DNA of 64,000 nt, taken from positions 1 to 64,000 of the forward strand of contig CAYWQX010000005.1 in assembly GCA_964460985.1 (NCBI GenBank). The letters are read 5' to 3'. This document shows positions 8,203-16,393 of the stretch, piece after piece (within the stretch, counting starts at the first letter, position 1; each line of letters opens with the position of its first letter). Below the pieces are notes generated by a model, which was not told the DNA's origin, made no database searches, and saw nothing but the letters and a program-made list of their open reading frames with translations. A program made the translations under genes and the position numbers. This DNA is from CAZABG01 sp964460985 (GTDB taxonomy: Bacteria > Chlamydiota > Chlamydiia > Chlamydiales > Parachlamydiaceae).

Positions 8203-9322
8203 AAAAGGTTATCGCGATAAGCCACTCTTGATTCGGGGAAGTCTCCATTGCGACAAGAGCTGAGACTGCCGCTGTAAATAAGATTTGCAAAGTCCCAAAC
8301 ATAGCCCCCGCTGCCCCTGCAATTTTAGAAAACGGTTGAAAAGCGCCGGCTGTGCTATTTCCAAAGACGATCGCAGCTCCAATGATATACAAAAATACCG
8401 TTGGGAGAAGGATAATGATGCTTAAAGGAAAGAAAAATAGAAGGAGCATGAGAAGGGTTCCCCCGCCTAGCATCAGTCTAAATCCCCATTGAATCATCGT
8501 TCGGACGCCTAATTTTACAACGAGACGAGAGTTTACAAAGTGTCCGCACAGTAATCCAAGTGCAATCGTTACAGAGCTTAATCCATATTGTAGAGGAGTT
8601 AAGCCTAAATGCTCCTGCAAGAGATAGGGACTGATCGTGAAATAGGCGATAATGCCTGAAAAGGCAGAGCCTGAAGCGAGCGCATAGCCGATAAAAGCGG
8701 GAGAAGAAAGTAAAAGGGTATAATTTTTGATAAATTGATCGAGGTGAAGCGCTCGATGGTTCAAACTAGGGGCAGTTTCCGGAAAATATTTGTAGGTGAT
8801 GCCAATCACTGCCGTATTTAAAAGAACAAATAGGTACATATTGGCTTCCCAGCCTAAGTATTGCTGGACTAAGCCGCCGATAACAGGGGCTATGGCGGGA
8901 AGAAAGGAAAAAAACATACCGACAATCGCTCCGACTCGTGCCAGCTCAGTTCCTTGATAGCGATCTCTCAAAATCGTTCTAAACAAAGCTCCTTGCCCTG
9001 CCACCCCAAGACCTTGAATCAACCTCCCGGCGAGAAGCCAGTGGATGGTGGGAGCAAAGGCTACCATAAAACTGCCGAAAAGGGAGATGCAAAACCCGGT
9101 TAAAATAGTTTTTCGCCGTCCGATTTTATCGGATAGAGGACCGTAAAAAATTTGAGGAAGGGCATACCCCAAAAAATAGATAGAAAGGGTTAATTGCATC
9201 TGATTTTCGCTTGCCTGGAACGCATCACCCATCGCGGGCATAGAGGCAAGGTAGCTATCAGCTGCGAAGGGGCCTAAGCTTCCTATAACTAATAATAAAA
9301 TAAAGAAAAAACGTTCAGACAA
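8126..9322 (-). CDS. Bcr/CflA-type MFS drug-resistance transporter
   Basis: This 398-residue inner-membrane protein has about 12 hydrophobic segments and belongs to the DHA1/Bcr-CflA branch of the major facilitator superfamily. The N-terminal motif GSLGPFAADSYLASMPAM contains the membrane-embedded Asp typical of this branch. The loop 2-3 motif A is YGPLSDKIGRRKTIL, and the antiporter motif C region is FFSFLPAIAPVIGGLVQQYLG with W following. The frame starts with TTG at 9322; no better ATG is seen near the first helix. Its likely ribosome-binding sequence (AAAGGG) lies in the 3' arm of the rpsD terminator hairpin. The substrate cannot be told from the sequence. Confidence 0.9.
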   Translation of the reverse strand: MSERFFFILLLVIGSLGPFAADSYLASMPAMGDAFQASENQMQLTLSIYFLGYALPQIFYGPLSDKIGRRKTILTGFCISLFGSFMVAFAPTIHWLLAGRLIQGLGVAGQGALFRTILRDRYQGTELARVGAIVGMFFSFLPAIAPVIGGLVQQYLGWEANMYLFVLLNTAVIGITYKYFPETAPSLNHRALHLDQFIKNYTLLLSSPAFIGYALASGSAFSGIIAYFTISPYLLQEHLGLTPLQYGLSSVTIALGLLCGHFVNSRLVVKLGVRTMIQWGFRLMLGGGTLLMLLLFFFPLSIIILLPTVFLYIIGAAIVFGNSTAGAFQPFSKIAGAAGAMFGTLQILFTAAVSALVAMETSPNQEWLIAITFFMLGLFAYTSYFFLIRKKEIAHSPH

Positions 9323-9327
9323 GATAA

Positions 9328-9361
9328 AAACCCTTTATAATATTACTATTATAAAGGGTTT
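9328..9361 (-). terminator. Rho-independent terminator of rpsD
   Basis: A perfect 14-bp inverted repeat (9328-9341 and 9348-9361) with a 6-nt loop lies 20 bp after the rpsD stop. On the minus strand the stem ends GGGTTT and runs into TTATC, giving a short U tract. The stem is rich in A-T pairs but has a GGG/CCC core. It also contains the AAAGGG that would serve as the ribosome-binding site of the MFS gene. Confidence 0.8.
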
Positions 9362-9380
9362 GAGAATCAATTTCAATTAA

Positions 9381-9995
9381 TTAGTTGTTGTGCGCAAGGA
9401 AGTCGCAGATATCATGGATATTGATTTCGAGCGGCCACGGCATTTGCTCTGGGAGCGGTCTTGCCATGAGTTTGCCGGTAAGTCCTTCGGACTGAAGATA
9501 TTCAGGGATGGAGCGGCTTGGATTATCAATCGCTTCCTTAATGATTTTCATGTCTTTGGATTTTTCGCGGATCGAAACTTCCATGCCGGGGAGTACTTGG
9601 AAAGAACGGCGGTCTACTTTCTTGCCATTAACGTGTACGTGGCCGTGGGATACGAGCTGCTGAGCTGCAAAAATAGTAGGTGCAAATTTAAGTCTGTAGA
9701 CGATGACGTCTAGACGGCACTCAAGCATTGCAGCGAGCAAGTTAGCTGTATTTTCTTCTTTTTGTTGAGCTTCTTTGAAGTAGCGAACGAGTTGTTTTTC
9801 GCTGATCATTCCGTAGATAGCTTTTAATTTTTGCTTTTCTTCAAGCATTAAGCCGTAATCAGATTTTTTCTTTTTACGTGCTCCGTGTTGACCTGGGGGA
9901 TTTGCTTTATGCAAAAGAGGATTGCGGGTGCGGCCAAAAATGTTTGCTCCAAAACGACGGGCGATCCGGTTTTTGTTCCCTGTATATCGAGCCAT
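9381..9995 (-). CDS. rpsD: 30S ribosomal protein S4
   Basis: S4 nucleates 30S assembly by binding the 5' domain of 16S rRNA. The 204-residue protein has the usual length and order: the N-terminal region with FGRTRNPLLHKANPPGQHGA and KKKKSDYG, then LMLEEKQKLKAIYGMISEKQ, and the S4 RNA-binding domain RLDVIVYRLKFAPTIFAAQQ-LVSHGHVHVNGKKVDRRSF. The N-terminus lacks a zinc-binding cysteine cluster, so it is the C-minus form. The start is supported by AGGAG placed five bases before the ATG. It is monocistronic or followed weakly by the MFS gene, with a terminator between. Confidence 0.97.
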   Translation of the reverse strand: MARYTGNKNRIARRFGANIFGRTRNPLLHKANPPGQHGARKKKKSDYGLMLEEKQKLKAIYGMISEKQLVRYFKEAQQKEENTANLLAAMLECRLDVIVYRLKFAPTIFAAQQLVSHGHVHVNGKKVDRRSFQVLPGMEVSIREKSKDMKIIKEAIDNPSRSIPEYLQSEGLTGKLMARPLPEQMPWPLEINIHDICDFLAHNN

Positions 9996-10020
9996 TGATT
10001 CTCCTAATAACTCACTAATG

Positions 10021-10049
10021 ATGAATGGAGATTATTTCATACTTGTCAA
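10021..10049 (-). promoter_or_regulatory. rpsD: Candidate sigma70-type promoter for rpsD
   Basis: On the minus strand a perfect TTGACA (10049-10044) is followed, after 17 bases, by ATTCAT (10026-10021), a 3-of-6 match to the -10 consensus. It stands 26 bases before the rpsD start codon. Only the -35 box is strong. Confidence 0.4.
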
Positions 10050-10153
10050 TTTCTCGCAAGAGATGGATCTCTCTTTAGTCAATTAAGAGCGCGGAGAAAT
10101 TGGAGATCCTTGAAGTGATGGGAGGGGGGTAGGCATTTTTTTCTCTCTTTCCC

Positions 10154-10182
10154 TTGCAATAGATCGGCTCATAAATTAAATT
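10154..10182 (+). promoter_or_regulatory. Candidate promoter of the histidine kinase gene
   Basis: TTGCAA (10154-10159), a 17-base spacer and TAAATT (10177-10182) each match the sigma70 consensus at four of six positions. A start of transcription about seven bases downstream would fall on the ATG at 10189, so the message could be leaderless. No Shine-Dalgarno sequence is visible before that ATG. Confidence 0.35.
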
Positions 10183-10188
10183 TTGATT

Positions 10189-11430
10189 ATGACATACAAC
10201 CACCTAGAAGAGAAGGCTCAGGAAGCAAAACATGGCAAGACTCCGGAAGAGCGGATAGATGCCCTTCTGCAGGCCTTTGAGCTGTTTTGCCAGGAAACAT
10301 CCCGGCTGGAGGTGGCTTATAAAGAGCTGAAGGATGAGTTCGGAAAAGTTAACATCGAGCTTGATAAAACGAACCATCAGCTTGAATCAAAAGTAGAGGA
10401 GCTTAATCGTCTATCGGGATACCTAGGAAGCATCTTAAGCCATATTTCTCAAGGACTTATGTATATCAAGTTCGATGGGACCATCACGACTTTCAACGAA
10501 GCTTTTGAAGCGATTTTGGGTAAATCTAAAAAAGAGGTGGAAGGCAAAAGATACGACGCCCTTTTCCCTGACAAGTTTTTTGGTTTTTCGATGAAGGAGG
10601 CTCTGATTTCCAAAATCGCCTACCCATTTACGAGGGTGACTATCGGAAAAGAGAAAGAGCGCTTTTATGAGGTTGAATGCAGCTTAAATGGAGCTGACGG
10701 ATTAATTGTTTTAATGCGCGATGTGACCCGTTTGAAGGTATTGGAGCTGATTGCCAATCGAAACGACCGGATGCAAGAGCTGGGGGAAATGGCGGCGCAA
10801 GTGGCGCATGAAATTAGAAATCCTCTAGGGGGAATCAAAGGATTTGCCTCCTTATTAAAGAGGGATTTAAAGGATCTTCCCGAACAAGCCAAGATGGCGG
10901 ACTATATCATAGAGGGAACCGACCACTTGAATCGCCTGGTTACGCAGGTCCTCAACTATTCAAGGCCTGTCATGCCCCATTTTGAGCTGATTGATTTAAA
11001 CGAACTTGTGCATGATGCTCAAAATTTTATTAAACTGGACTGCAATATTGAGCCCCAGCCAAGAATTATCTTAAAACTTCCCGAGAGCCCAGTTACGGTT
11101 CAAGCCGATTTTGCTTTATTAAAAGGAGCTTTGTTAAATCTTTTGGTTAATAGCTGCCAGGCGATGCCAAAGGGGGGAACGATCACAATCACCACTAAAA
11201 AAACTCCGAATGAAGCGGTGCTTGAAGTAGCAGATACCGGTATCGGGATCCCGAAAGAAATTCAGGAAAAAGTGTTCTCTCCTTTTTTTACGACGAAGGC
11301 AAACGGCAATGGATTTGGATTGGCAGAGGTGCATAAAGTGGTTCGAGCGCATGGAGGCACCATTAAATTAGTGTCCGATGAGAAAGTCGGTACGGTTTTT
11401 ACAGTAATTATCCCAATGCAAGGATTATAA
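10189..11430 (+). CDS. ctcB: PAS-domain sensor histidine kinase, CtcB/AtoS-like
   Basis: This is the sensor of an NtrB/NtrC-type two-component system. In order it has an N-terminal coiled coil (residues about 10-80), a PAS domain (ILSHISQGLMYIKFDGTITT onward, about 83-185), a HisKA domain with the phosphoacceptor in QVAHEIRNPLGGIKGF (H207), and an ATPase domain with N box LLNLLVNSCQAMPKGG, G1 DTGIGIP, F box FSPFFTTK and G2 NGFGLAEVHKVVRAHGG. No membrane segment is evident, so it is probably cytoplasmic, as for the chlamydial CtcB/AtoS protein. A TTG at 10183 is in frame, but the ATG at 10189 is the more natural start. The response regulator follows directly with no gap. The signal is unknown. 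Confidence 0.9.
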   Translation: MTYNHLEEKAQEAKHGKTPEERIDALLQAFELFCQETSRLEVAYKELKDEFGKVNIELDKTNHQLESKVEELNRLSGYLGSILSHISQGLMYIKFDGTITTFNEAFEAILGKSKKEVEGKRYDALFPDKFFGFSMKEALISKIAYPFTRVTIGKEKERFYEVECSLNGADGLIVLMRDVTRLKVLELIANRNDRMQELGEMAAQVAHEIRNPLGGIKGFASLLKRDLKDLPEQAKMADYIIEGTDHLNRLVTQVLNYSRPVMPHFELIDLNELVHDAQNFIKLDCNIEPQPRIILKLPESPVTVQADFALLKGALLNLLVNSCQAMPKGGTITITTKKTPNEAVLEVADTGIGIPKEIQEKVFSPFFTTKANGNGFGLAEVHKVVRAHGGTIKLVSDEKVGTVFTVIIPMQGL

Positions 11431-12813
11431 ATGGCAATCGAAAAAATCCTGATTGTTGATGATGAAGCGTTAGTCAGAAATTTTTTAAGCGAAACTCTAA
11501 GAAGAAGAAATCTGGATGTCACAACGGCTGAAAATGGACTTCGCGCCGTTCAGCTTTTAAAAGAAAATATCTATGATTTAGTCATTACCGACATGCGGAT
11601 GCCCGATCTTACCGGGATTGACATCATTAAAAAGGTAAGGGAGATATCCCCTGCGACCTTGGTGATTGTTATTACCGCCTTCGGAAGCATTGAAAATGCA
11701 GTTGAAGCGATGCGGCTCGGAGCTTTTAATTATTTAATTAAGCCTTTTTCTCCTGACACGATTGAAGCTGTGATTGAAAAAGCTGACGAGCACCAGTCGC
11801 TCGTCAACGAAAACGCCTATCTTCGTCAAAATGTTCAAGGGATTCAAGCCCATGAGATGATTGCGAAAAGCCCCTCCATGGAAAAGATTTTGAAAGAGGT
11901 GCTTCAGATTGCAAAATCGAATGCCAACGTCCTGATTCACGGTGAATCGGGTACGGGGAAAGAGGTGGTTGCCCATGCGATTCATTATAATTCTCTCAGA
12001 CAAAATAAACCCTTTATCAAAGTAAACTGCGCAGCCATTCCTGAAACCTTGATTGAGTCGGAATTTTTCGGACATGAGAAAGGTTCTTTTACCGGCGCCA
12101 TCGGCAAAAGGCTTGGAAGGTTTGAACTTGCCAATCAAGGCACGCTTCTTTTAGATGAGATCACAGAAGTTCCGATTACTCTCCAGCCCAAGCTTTTAAG
12201 AGCGATTCAGGAGCAAGAATTTGAACGGGTGGGAGGTGTCAAGCCGATCAAAGTGGATGTTCGAATAATCTCTACTACGAATAGAGATATCAGACACGCC
12301 ATACAGGAAAAAGCGTTAAGAGAAGATCTTTACTATCGTCTAAATGTAGTGCCCATCCATCTTCCCCCTTTGAGGGAGCGCCCGGAAGACATCCTTCCTC
12401 TAGCCGAGCATTTTCTTGCGAAAGCCTGCCAGGAAAACCATGTCGATTCAAAAAAATTATCTTCTGCCTCTATCCAAAAACTCAAAAATTACACGTGGCC
12501 GGGAAATGTGCGAGAGCTTTCAAATATTATAGAAAGAGCAGTTGTAGTAGAGCCTGAAAAGGAGATTCAACCCGATCATCTTTATTTGAACAATGAGGTG
12601 ATGCTTTCTTCTGATAAACACACTCAGACCCAAAGCAAAATGATCACGGTTCCCATCGGGGTGACTCTCCAAGAGCTCGAAAAGCAGTTAATTGTAGAGA
12701 CTCTAGAGGCGAATAATATGAATCGCACGAAAACGGCCGCGACGCTTGGAATTTCGATTAGAACCCTTAGAAATAAACTCAACGAATACAAACTTCCGAT
12801 TTCAAGCGATTAA
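11431..12813 (+). CDS. ctcC: Sigma54-dependent response regulator, CtcC/AtoC-like
   Basis: This NtrC-family activator has a receiver domain with phosphoacceptor D54 (DLVITDMRMPDLTG) and the conserved Lys in YLIKPF. Its AAA+ domain has Walker A GESGTGKE (171-178), the sigma54-contact loop as GSFTGA (218-223, a common variant of GAFTGA), Walker B TLLLDEI and the arginine-finger region REDLYYRLNVV. The C-terminal Fis-type helix-turn-helix is intact (MNRTKTAATLGISIRTLRNK). It is presumably phosphorylated by the kinase immediately upstream and drives sigma54 promoters. Its last 12 bases overlap the end of the convergent hemA. As I recall, the Chlamydiaceae CtcC was described as lacking the DNA-binding domain, so the HTH here may be ancestral; this needs an alignment. 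Confidence 0.92.
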   Translation: MAIEKILIVDDEALVRNFLSETLRRRNLDVTTAENGLRAVQLLKENIYDLVITDMRMPDLTGIDIIKKVREISPATLVIVITAFGSIENAVEAMRLGAFNYLIKPFSPDTIEAVIEKADEHQSLVNENAYLRQNVQGIQAHEMIAKSPSMEKILKEVLQIAKSNANVLIHGESGTGKEVVAHAIHYNSLRQNKPFIKVNCAAIPETLIESEFFGHEKGSFTGAIGKRLGRFELANQGTLLLDEITEVPITLQPKLLRAIQEQEFERVGGVKPIKVDVRIISTTNRDIRHAIQEKALREDLYYRLNVVPIHLPPLRERPEDILPLAEHFLAKACQENHVDSKKLSSASIQKLKNYTWPGNVRELSNIIERAVVVEPEKEIQPDHLYLNNEVMLSSDKHTQTQSKMITVPIGVTLQELEKQLIVETLEANNMNRTKTAATLGISIRTLRNKLNEYKLPISSD

Positions 12814-13770
12814 AGCGGTTTGTTTCAGTTTCATGTCTTGCTTTTGCTGGAAAATTTCGAAATGTCTTTTTGTTAAAGTCTCGATGAGTAAATCGGCTTC
12901 CTTCAGCAAATAATTGAGCTTGTCACGGCGTATATTCAAATGCTGGTGCACATCGTCAATGTTATATAAAGTCAGCGTCATTGCAAGTCGCGGGTCTACA
13001 TTTCTTGGAACGCTTAAATCAAAGACAAGCTTTTGGGAGGAAAAATTGGCTGTATCAATAAGATAATTTGTCGATTTAGATCCAAAGATCACAAGATCAT
13101 AGTTCTCCCATTGATCTAGCCTCTCCTCGATGAACGCTTGGCAGGTTTGTCTAGATTTGGAATAGACAAAAACTTGGGTAAGTTGTTTCGATGAAAAGTG
13201 ATCCATCAATTTCCGGTTGATAGTCGACGCTCCAACAAAAAGAATTTTAGCTTGTCTGATATCGGGTAGATGCTGAATGGCGATTTCATACACTGCATCC
13301 TCAAAATCGGGGATTCCCTTAGGAATATTCAAATTCGAGCGGACTTGCTTGCCGATGCCAAGCGATTTCTGGAAAAGAAAATGGAGGTCGAAAGAGAGGG
13401 AGCTGTTTTTGGTCTGCTCATAGGCATTCTTGACTTGTCCCTGGATTTCCGTTTCTGCCACACATGCCGAATCAAGACCTGCAGTCACCTTGGAAAGATG
13501 GTTGAAGCAATCATGCCCAAAAAAGGAATAGAGCTGGTGATCAAAATCCTCTTCCACTTCATCTCTTAAGACCTCCAGAATGAGCGAGTGCGTGCCCGAT
13601 AAATCGGAGGAAGAAAAGTAGATCTCTGTACGATTACATGTGGAGAGTAAAATATGATAATAGTTGGGATAAAGGATAGACCGAAATCTTTTTTCGCAAG
13701 CCTTGGCTAGTAGCTCCCTTAGCTTTAAATCGGCAAGCTTATGGTTGATTCCGATCACGCCAACCTGCAT
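12802..13770 (-). CDS. hemA: Glutamyl-tRNA reductase, short chlamydial form
   Basis: HemA reduces Glu-tRNA to glutamate-1-semialdehyde, the first step of C5 tetrapyrrole synthesis, using NADPH. The 322-residue protein starts VGVIGINHKLADLKLRE, has the catalytic Cys45 in LLSTCNRTEIYF, the GLDSACVAETEIQGQVKNAY segment of the catalytic domain, a Rossmann domain from ILFVGASTINRKLMDHF, and LVFDLSVPRNVDP. It ends shortly after the spinal helix and so lacks most of the C-terminal dimerisation domain found in enzymes of 410-430 residues. From memory the C. trachomatis HemA is also short (about 335), so this is probably a lineage trait. The PseB-like gene lies 6 bp upstream in the same direction. Confidence 0.92.
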   Translation of the reverse strand: MQVGVIGINHKLADLKLRELLAKACEKRFRSILYPNYYHILLSTCNRTEIYFSSSDLSGTHSLILEVLRDEVEEDFDHQLYSFFGHDCFNHLSKVTAGLDSACVAETEIQGQVKNAYEQTKNSSLSFDLHFLFQKSLGIGKQVRSNLNIPKGIPDFEDAVYEIAIQHLPDIRQAKILFVGASTINRKLMDHFSSKQLTQVFVYSKSRQTCQAFIEERLDQWENYDLVIFGSKSTNYLIDTANFSSQKLVFDLSVPRNVDPRLAMTLTLYNIDDVHQHLNIRRDKLNYLLKEADLLIETLTKRHFEIFQQKQDMKLKQTALIA

Positions 13771-13776
13771 GGACTC

Positions 13777-14799
13777 TTAACTCCTCAAAAATGGCTGAAC
13801 AAGACTTTGAAGTTGTGATACGGTGAGCCAATCTGAATTCGTTCCTGAAGTGTAAGCAAAACCATCGGGGAGTGTTTTGCAGGTTCTTCCATTGAGGAAT
13901 TTCGTAAGAAGTTTTGGATTATGAGAAAAATGCTCGGGTATTATGACATAGTGATCATCAAATTCAAGCGTATGTCTCGCCTCATCGCTTGGAATCATAA
14001 GCTCGTGAATTTTTTCTCCTTCACGAATTCCGATGATATCCGGTTTAGATCCTGGAGCCATAGCTTCTAACAGGTCAGTAATTTTGAAACTTGGAATTTT
14101 CGGAATGAATACCTCAGATCCTTGTCCTTGAATTAAGGCTTTGATGACAAGATCTACCGATTCTTCCAGTGTGATCCAGAACCTTGTCATACGTGAATCG
14201 GTTAAAGGGAGGTTTTTAACGCCCTCTTTGATGAGTTTACTCCAAAACGGAACAATCGATCCGCGGCTTCCTGCCACATTTCCATAGCGAACGACACTGA
14301 ATAAAGGATAGCTTCGAGAGCCTACGTAAGACTGCCCTGCAATGAAGAGTTTATCGGAGCAGAGCTTAGTTGCTCCATAGAGATTAACAGGATTGACTGC
14401 TTTATCAGTCGAAAGGGCGATGACCTTTTCAACCCCTGCTTGAATGGCTGCGTCGATGACATTCATCGCCCCATTAATATTCGTTTTAACGAATTCAGTG
14501 GGATTGTATTCTGCTACCGGCACTTGTTTCAAAGCCGCCGCATGAATCACATAATCCACTTCATTAAAAGCTCTCAACAGACGCTCTTTATCCCGTACGT
14601 CTCCCAAAAAATAGCGCATTTTAGATGATCCAAAGAGGGGATCATTCGTTTTCATGTCCCACTGCTTCCATTCATCGCGAGACAGAATAATTACTTTGGC
14701 GACCTTGTCCTCTTGGATCAATCTTTTGGCGAAAGCTCGGCCAAAACTTCCTGTTCCACCCGTGATCAAGACAACTTTATTTTCAAATAAATCAGCCAT
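13777..14799 (-). CDS. PseB/CapD-like UDP-GlcNAc 4,6-dehydratase
   Basis: This short-chain dehydrogenase/reductase of 340 residues resembles PseB/FlaA1, which converts UDP-GlcNAc to a 4-keto-6-deoxy sugar with C5 inversion, the first step toward pseudaminic acid. The NAD(P) motif is ITGGTGSFGRAFAKRL (residues 12-27). Further marks are DVRDKERLLRAF, YVIHAAALKQVPVAEYNP, ALSTDKAVNPVNLYGATKLC with the catalytic Tyr and Lys, VVRYGNVAGSRGSIVPFW and MTRFWITLEESVDLV. No transmembrane helices precede the domain, unlike WbpM/CapD, which favours the short soluble PseB type. The other pse or leg genes are not in the window, so the final sugar is uncertain; QuiNAc or FucNAc synthesis is an alternative. 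Confidence 0.85.
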   Translation of the reverse strand: MADLFENKVVLITGGTGSFGRAFAKRLIQEDKVAKVIILSRDEWKQWDMKTNDPLFGSSKMRYFLGDVRDKERLLRAFNEVDYVIHAAALKQVPVAEYNPTEFVKTNINGAMNVIDAAIQAGVEKVIALSTDKAVNPVNLYGATKLCSDKLFIAGQSYVGSRSYPLFSVVRYGNVAGSRGSIVPFWSKLIKEGVKNLPLTDSRMTRFWITLEESVDLVIKALIQGQGSEVFIPKIPSFKITDLLEAMAPGSKPDIIGIREGEKIHELMIPSDEARHTLEFDDHYVIIPEHFSHNPKLLTKFLNGRTCKTLPDGFAYTSGTNSDWLTVSQLQSLVQPFLRS

Positions 14800-14841
14800 A
14801 AGTACGAACTCATAACATATTATTTAGAAAAACGGCAAACG

Positions 14842-16330
14842 TTAGTTCAGTTTAATGATGGAAATGCTAGCTGCGTTTCCGCTTGCGAGAGTAATCGCAA
14901 GTCCTGTGTTAACGACACGTAGTGTAGATGAGGCGCTCGTGACAGGAACGATAGTTTGAATCACTAAGGGAATTCCGCCTGATATGAGTACGGCGCGAGG
15001 TCCAACTGCAACTCCATTCAATTGGAATTCAAAACCACCTAGAAGAGAGAGAGAGGTTGTCATCCCCACGAACTCTACAAAATAATTTCCCGTACTGTTG
15101 AATGTAAAGGTTGTAGTGTTAGTTTGAGTGATGGCAGTTCCTCCAACTACAGCCGTTTGATTGAATGCAACCGGATTTCCGACCCCCACTGTAATAGATA
15201 AACCAGAGTTGTTGTAATTGCTTAAGTGACTCAAAGTAGCACTCGTTCCCGCGTCTCCGGTAGCTCCGGTTGCACCTGTGGCACCGGTTGTCCCGGTGGC
15301 GCCCGTGGCTCCGGTCGAGCCGTTGATGCCATCCGTTCCTGCGGCTCCGGTAGGTCCTGTGGGTCCTGTGGGGCCGATGGCTCCCTCGGGGCCTGTTGCG
15401 CCTGTGGCACCGGTTGTCCCGGTGGCACCCGTGGCTCCGGTCGAGCCGTTGATGCCATCCGTTCCTGCGGCTCCGGTAGGTCCTGTGGGCCCTGTGGGGC
15501 CGATGGCTCCCTCGGGGCCTGTTGCGCCTGTGCCTCCGGTTGTCCCGGTGGCGCCCGTGGCTCCGGTCGAGCCGTTGATGCCATCCGTTCCTGCGGCTCC
15601 GGTAGGTCNNNNNNNNNNNNNNNNNNNNNNNNNNNNNNNNNNNNNNNNNNNNNNNNNNNNNNNNNNNNNNNNNNNNNNNNNNNNNNNNNNNNNNNNNNNN
15701 NNNNNNNNCTCCGGTCGAGCCGTTGATGCCATCCGTTCCTGCGGCTCCGGTAGGTCCTGTGGGTCCTGTGGGGCCGATGGCTCCCTCGGGGCCTGTTGCG
15801 CCTGTGGCACCGGTTGTCCCGGTGGCACCCGTGGCTCCGGTCGAGCCGTTGATGCCATCCGTTCCTGCGGCTCCGGTAGGTCCTGTGGGTCCTGTAGGCC
15901 CTGTGGGACCTTGGGAGGGTTTATCACCGCATTTGATTTTTTCATAAAGAAGGGTGAAAAGAGACTCCTTGAAGCCTGGACGGTTTACGAACTGCTCAAG
16001 TTCACTTGGAGAATTGGTTCGGAAAGAATCGCCGATTAATTCGGAGTACCCCTCATCTTGTGGGATGACCTGGAATATCTTCGCGTCATGGAGCGATAGA
16101 TTTAAGTAGTGTCTTCCGACTATGTTTTGCGTAGTCTGGCAATATTCAAAGGTGAAGTATTCATCCAAGGTTTCATTGGATTCATTGCATGAGGCGATCT
16201 CAAGGCCGTCTGATGAAAAGTAAAAAATTGGACCTTTTGCGAGGTGCAAGAGAGGCTCTTCCGCTTGAAGAGCAAAGCTTAAAAAATAATACAAAAATAG
16301 CGTAAGGACTTTCTCAAAGGTAAAAATCAT
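14842..16330 (-). CDS. Exported collagen-like protein with C-terminal beta domain, interrupted by an assembly gap
   Basis: The gene starts at 16330 and stops at 14842. It begins with a signal peptide (MIFTFEKVLTLFLYYFLSFA, cleavage probably after LQA) and a unique domain of about 130 residues. Next comes a collagen-like Gly-X-Y region, mostly GPT, GAT, GAA, GTD, GIN and GST triplets, in units of 14 triplets (42 residues, 126 bp). The last 140 residues are Thr/Gly/Val-rich (VGVGNPVAFNQTAVVGGTAI, ending ASISIIKLN) and look like a BclA/C1q-like beta jelly-roll trimerisation domain. The 100-N gap shifts the apparent frame by one base, which I read as a wrong gap length, not a frameshift. It lies head to head with a glycosyltransferase. 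Cell-surface display is inferred. Confidence 0.85.
15351..15902 (-). repeat. 126-bp tandem repeats encoding collagen triplets
   Basis: The junction TAGGTCCTGTGGG recurs at 15351, 15477 and 15603, then at 15751 and 15877, always 126 bp apart except across the gap, where the distance is 148 bp. Copies differ at only a few bases (for example GGTCCT/GGCCCT and GGCGCC/GGCACC). Each copy encodes 14 Gly-X-Y triplets. Confidence 0.95.
15609..15708. other. Assembly gap of 100 N inside the collagen-like gene
   Basis: Exactly 100 N characters replace sequence within the 126-bp repeats. For both the repeat phase and the reading frame to continue, the true gap must be 78 bp plus a multiple of 126 bp. Confidence 0.98.
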
Positions 16331-16393
16331 TACACACTTGCTGATATTTAATAAGTCGATTATTAATCAAGCAAATTTTAAAAAAATGAAATT

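Noticed and set aside
15119..15945. Frameshift or two separate genes in the collagen-like region
   Set aside because: The frame change coincides with the 100-N gap, and the repeat phase shows that the gap length is arbitrary.
15278..16039. Proline-rich plus-strand ORFs over the collagen region
   Set aside because: They are the reverse frames of Gly-X-Y codons and cross the N gap; the minus-strand frame has a signal peptide and a folded C-terminus.
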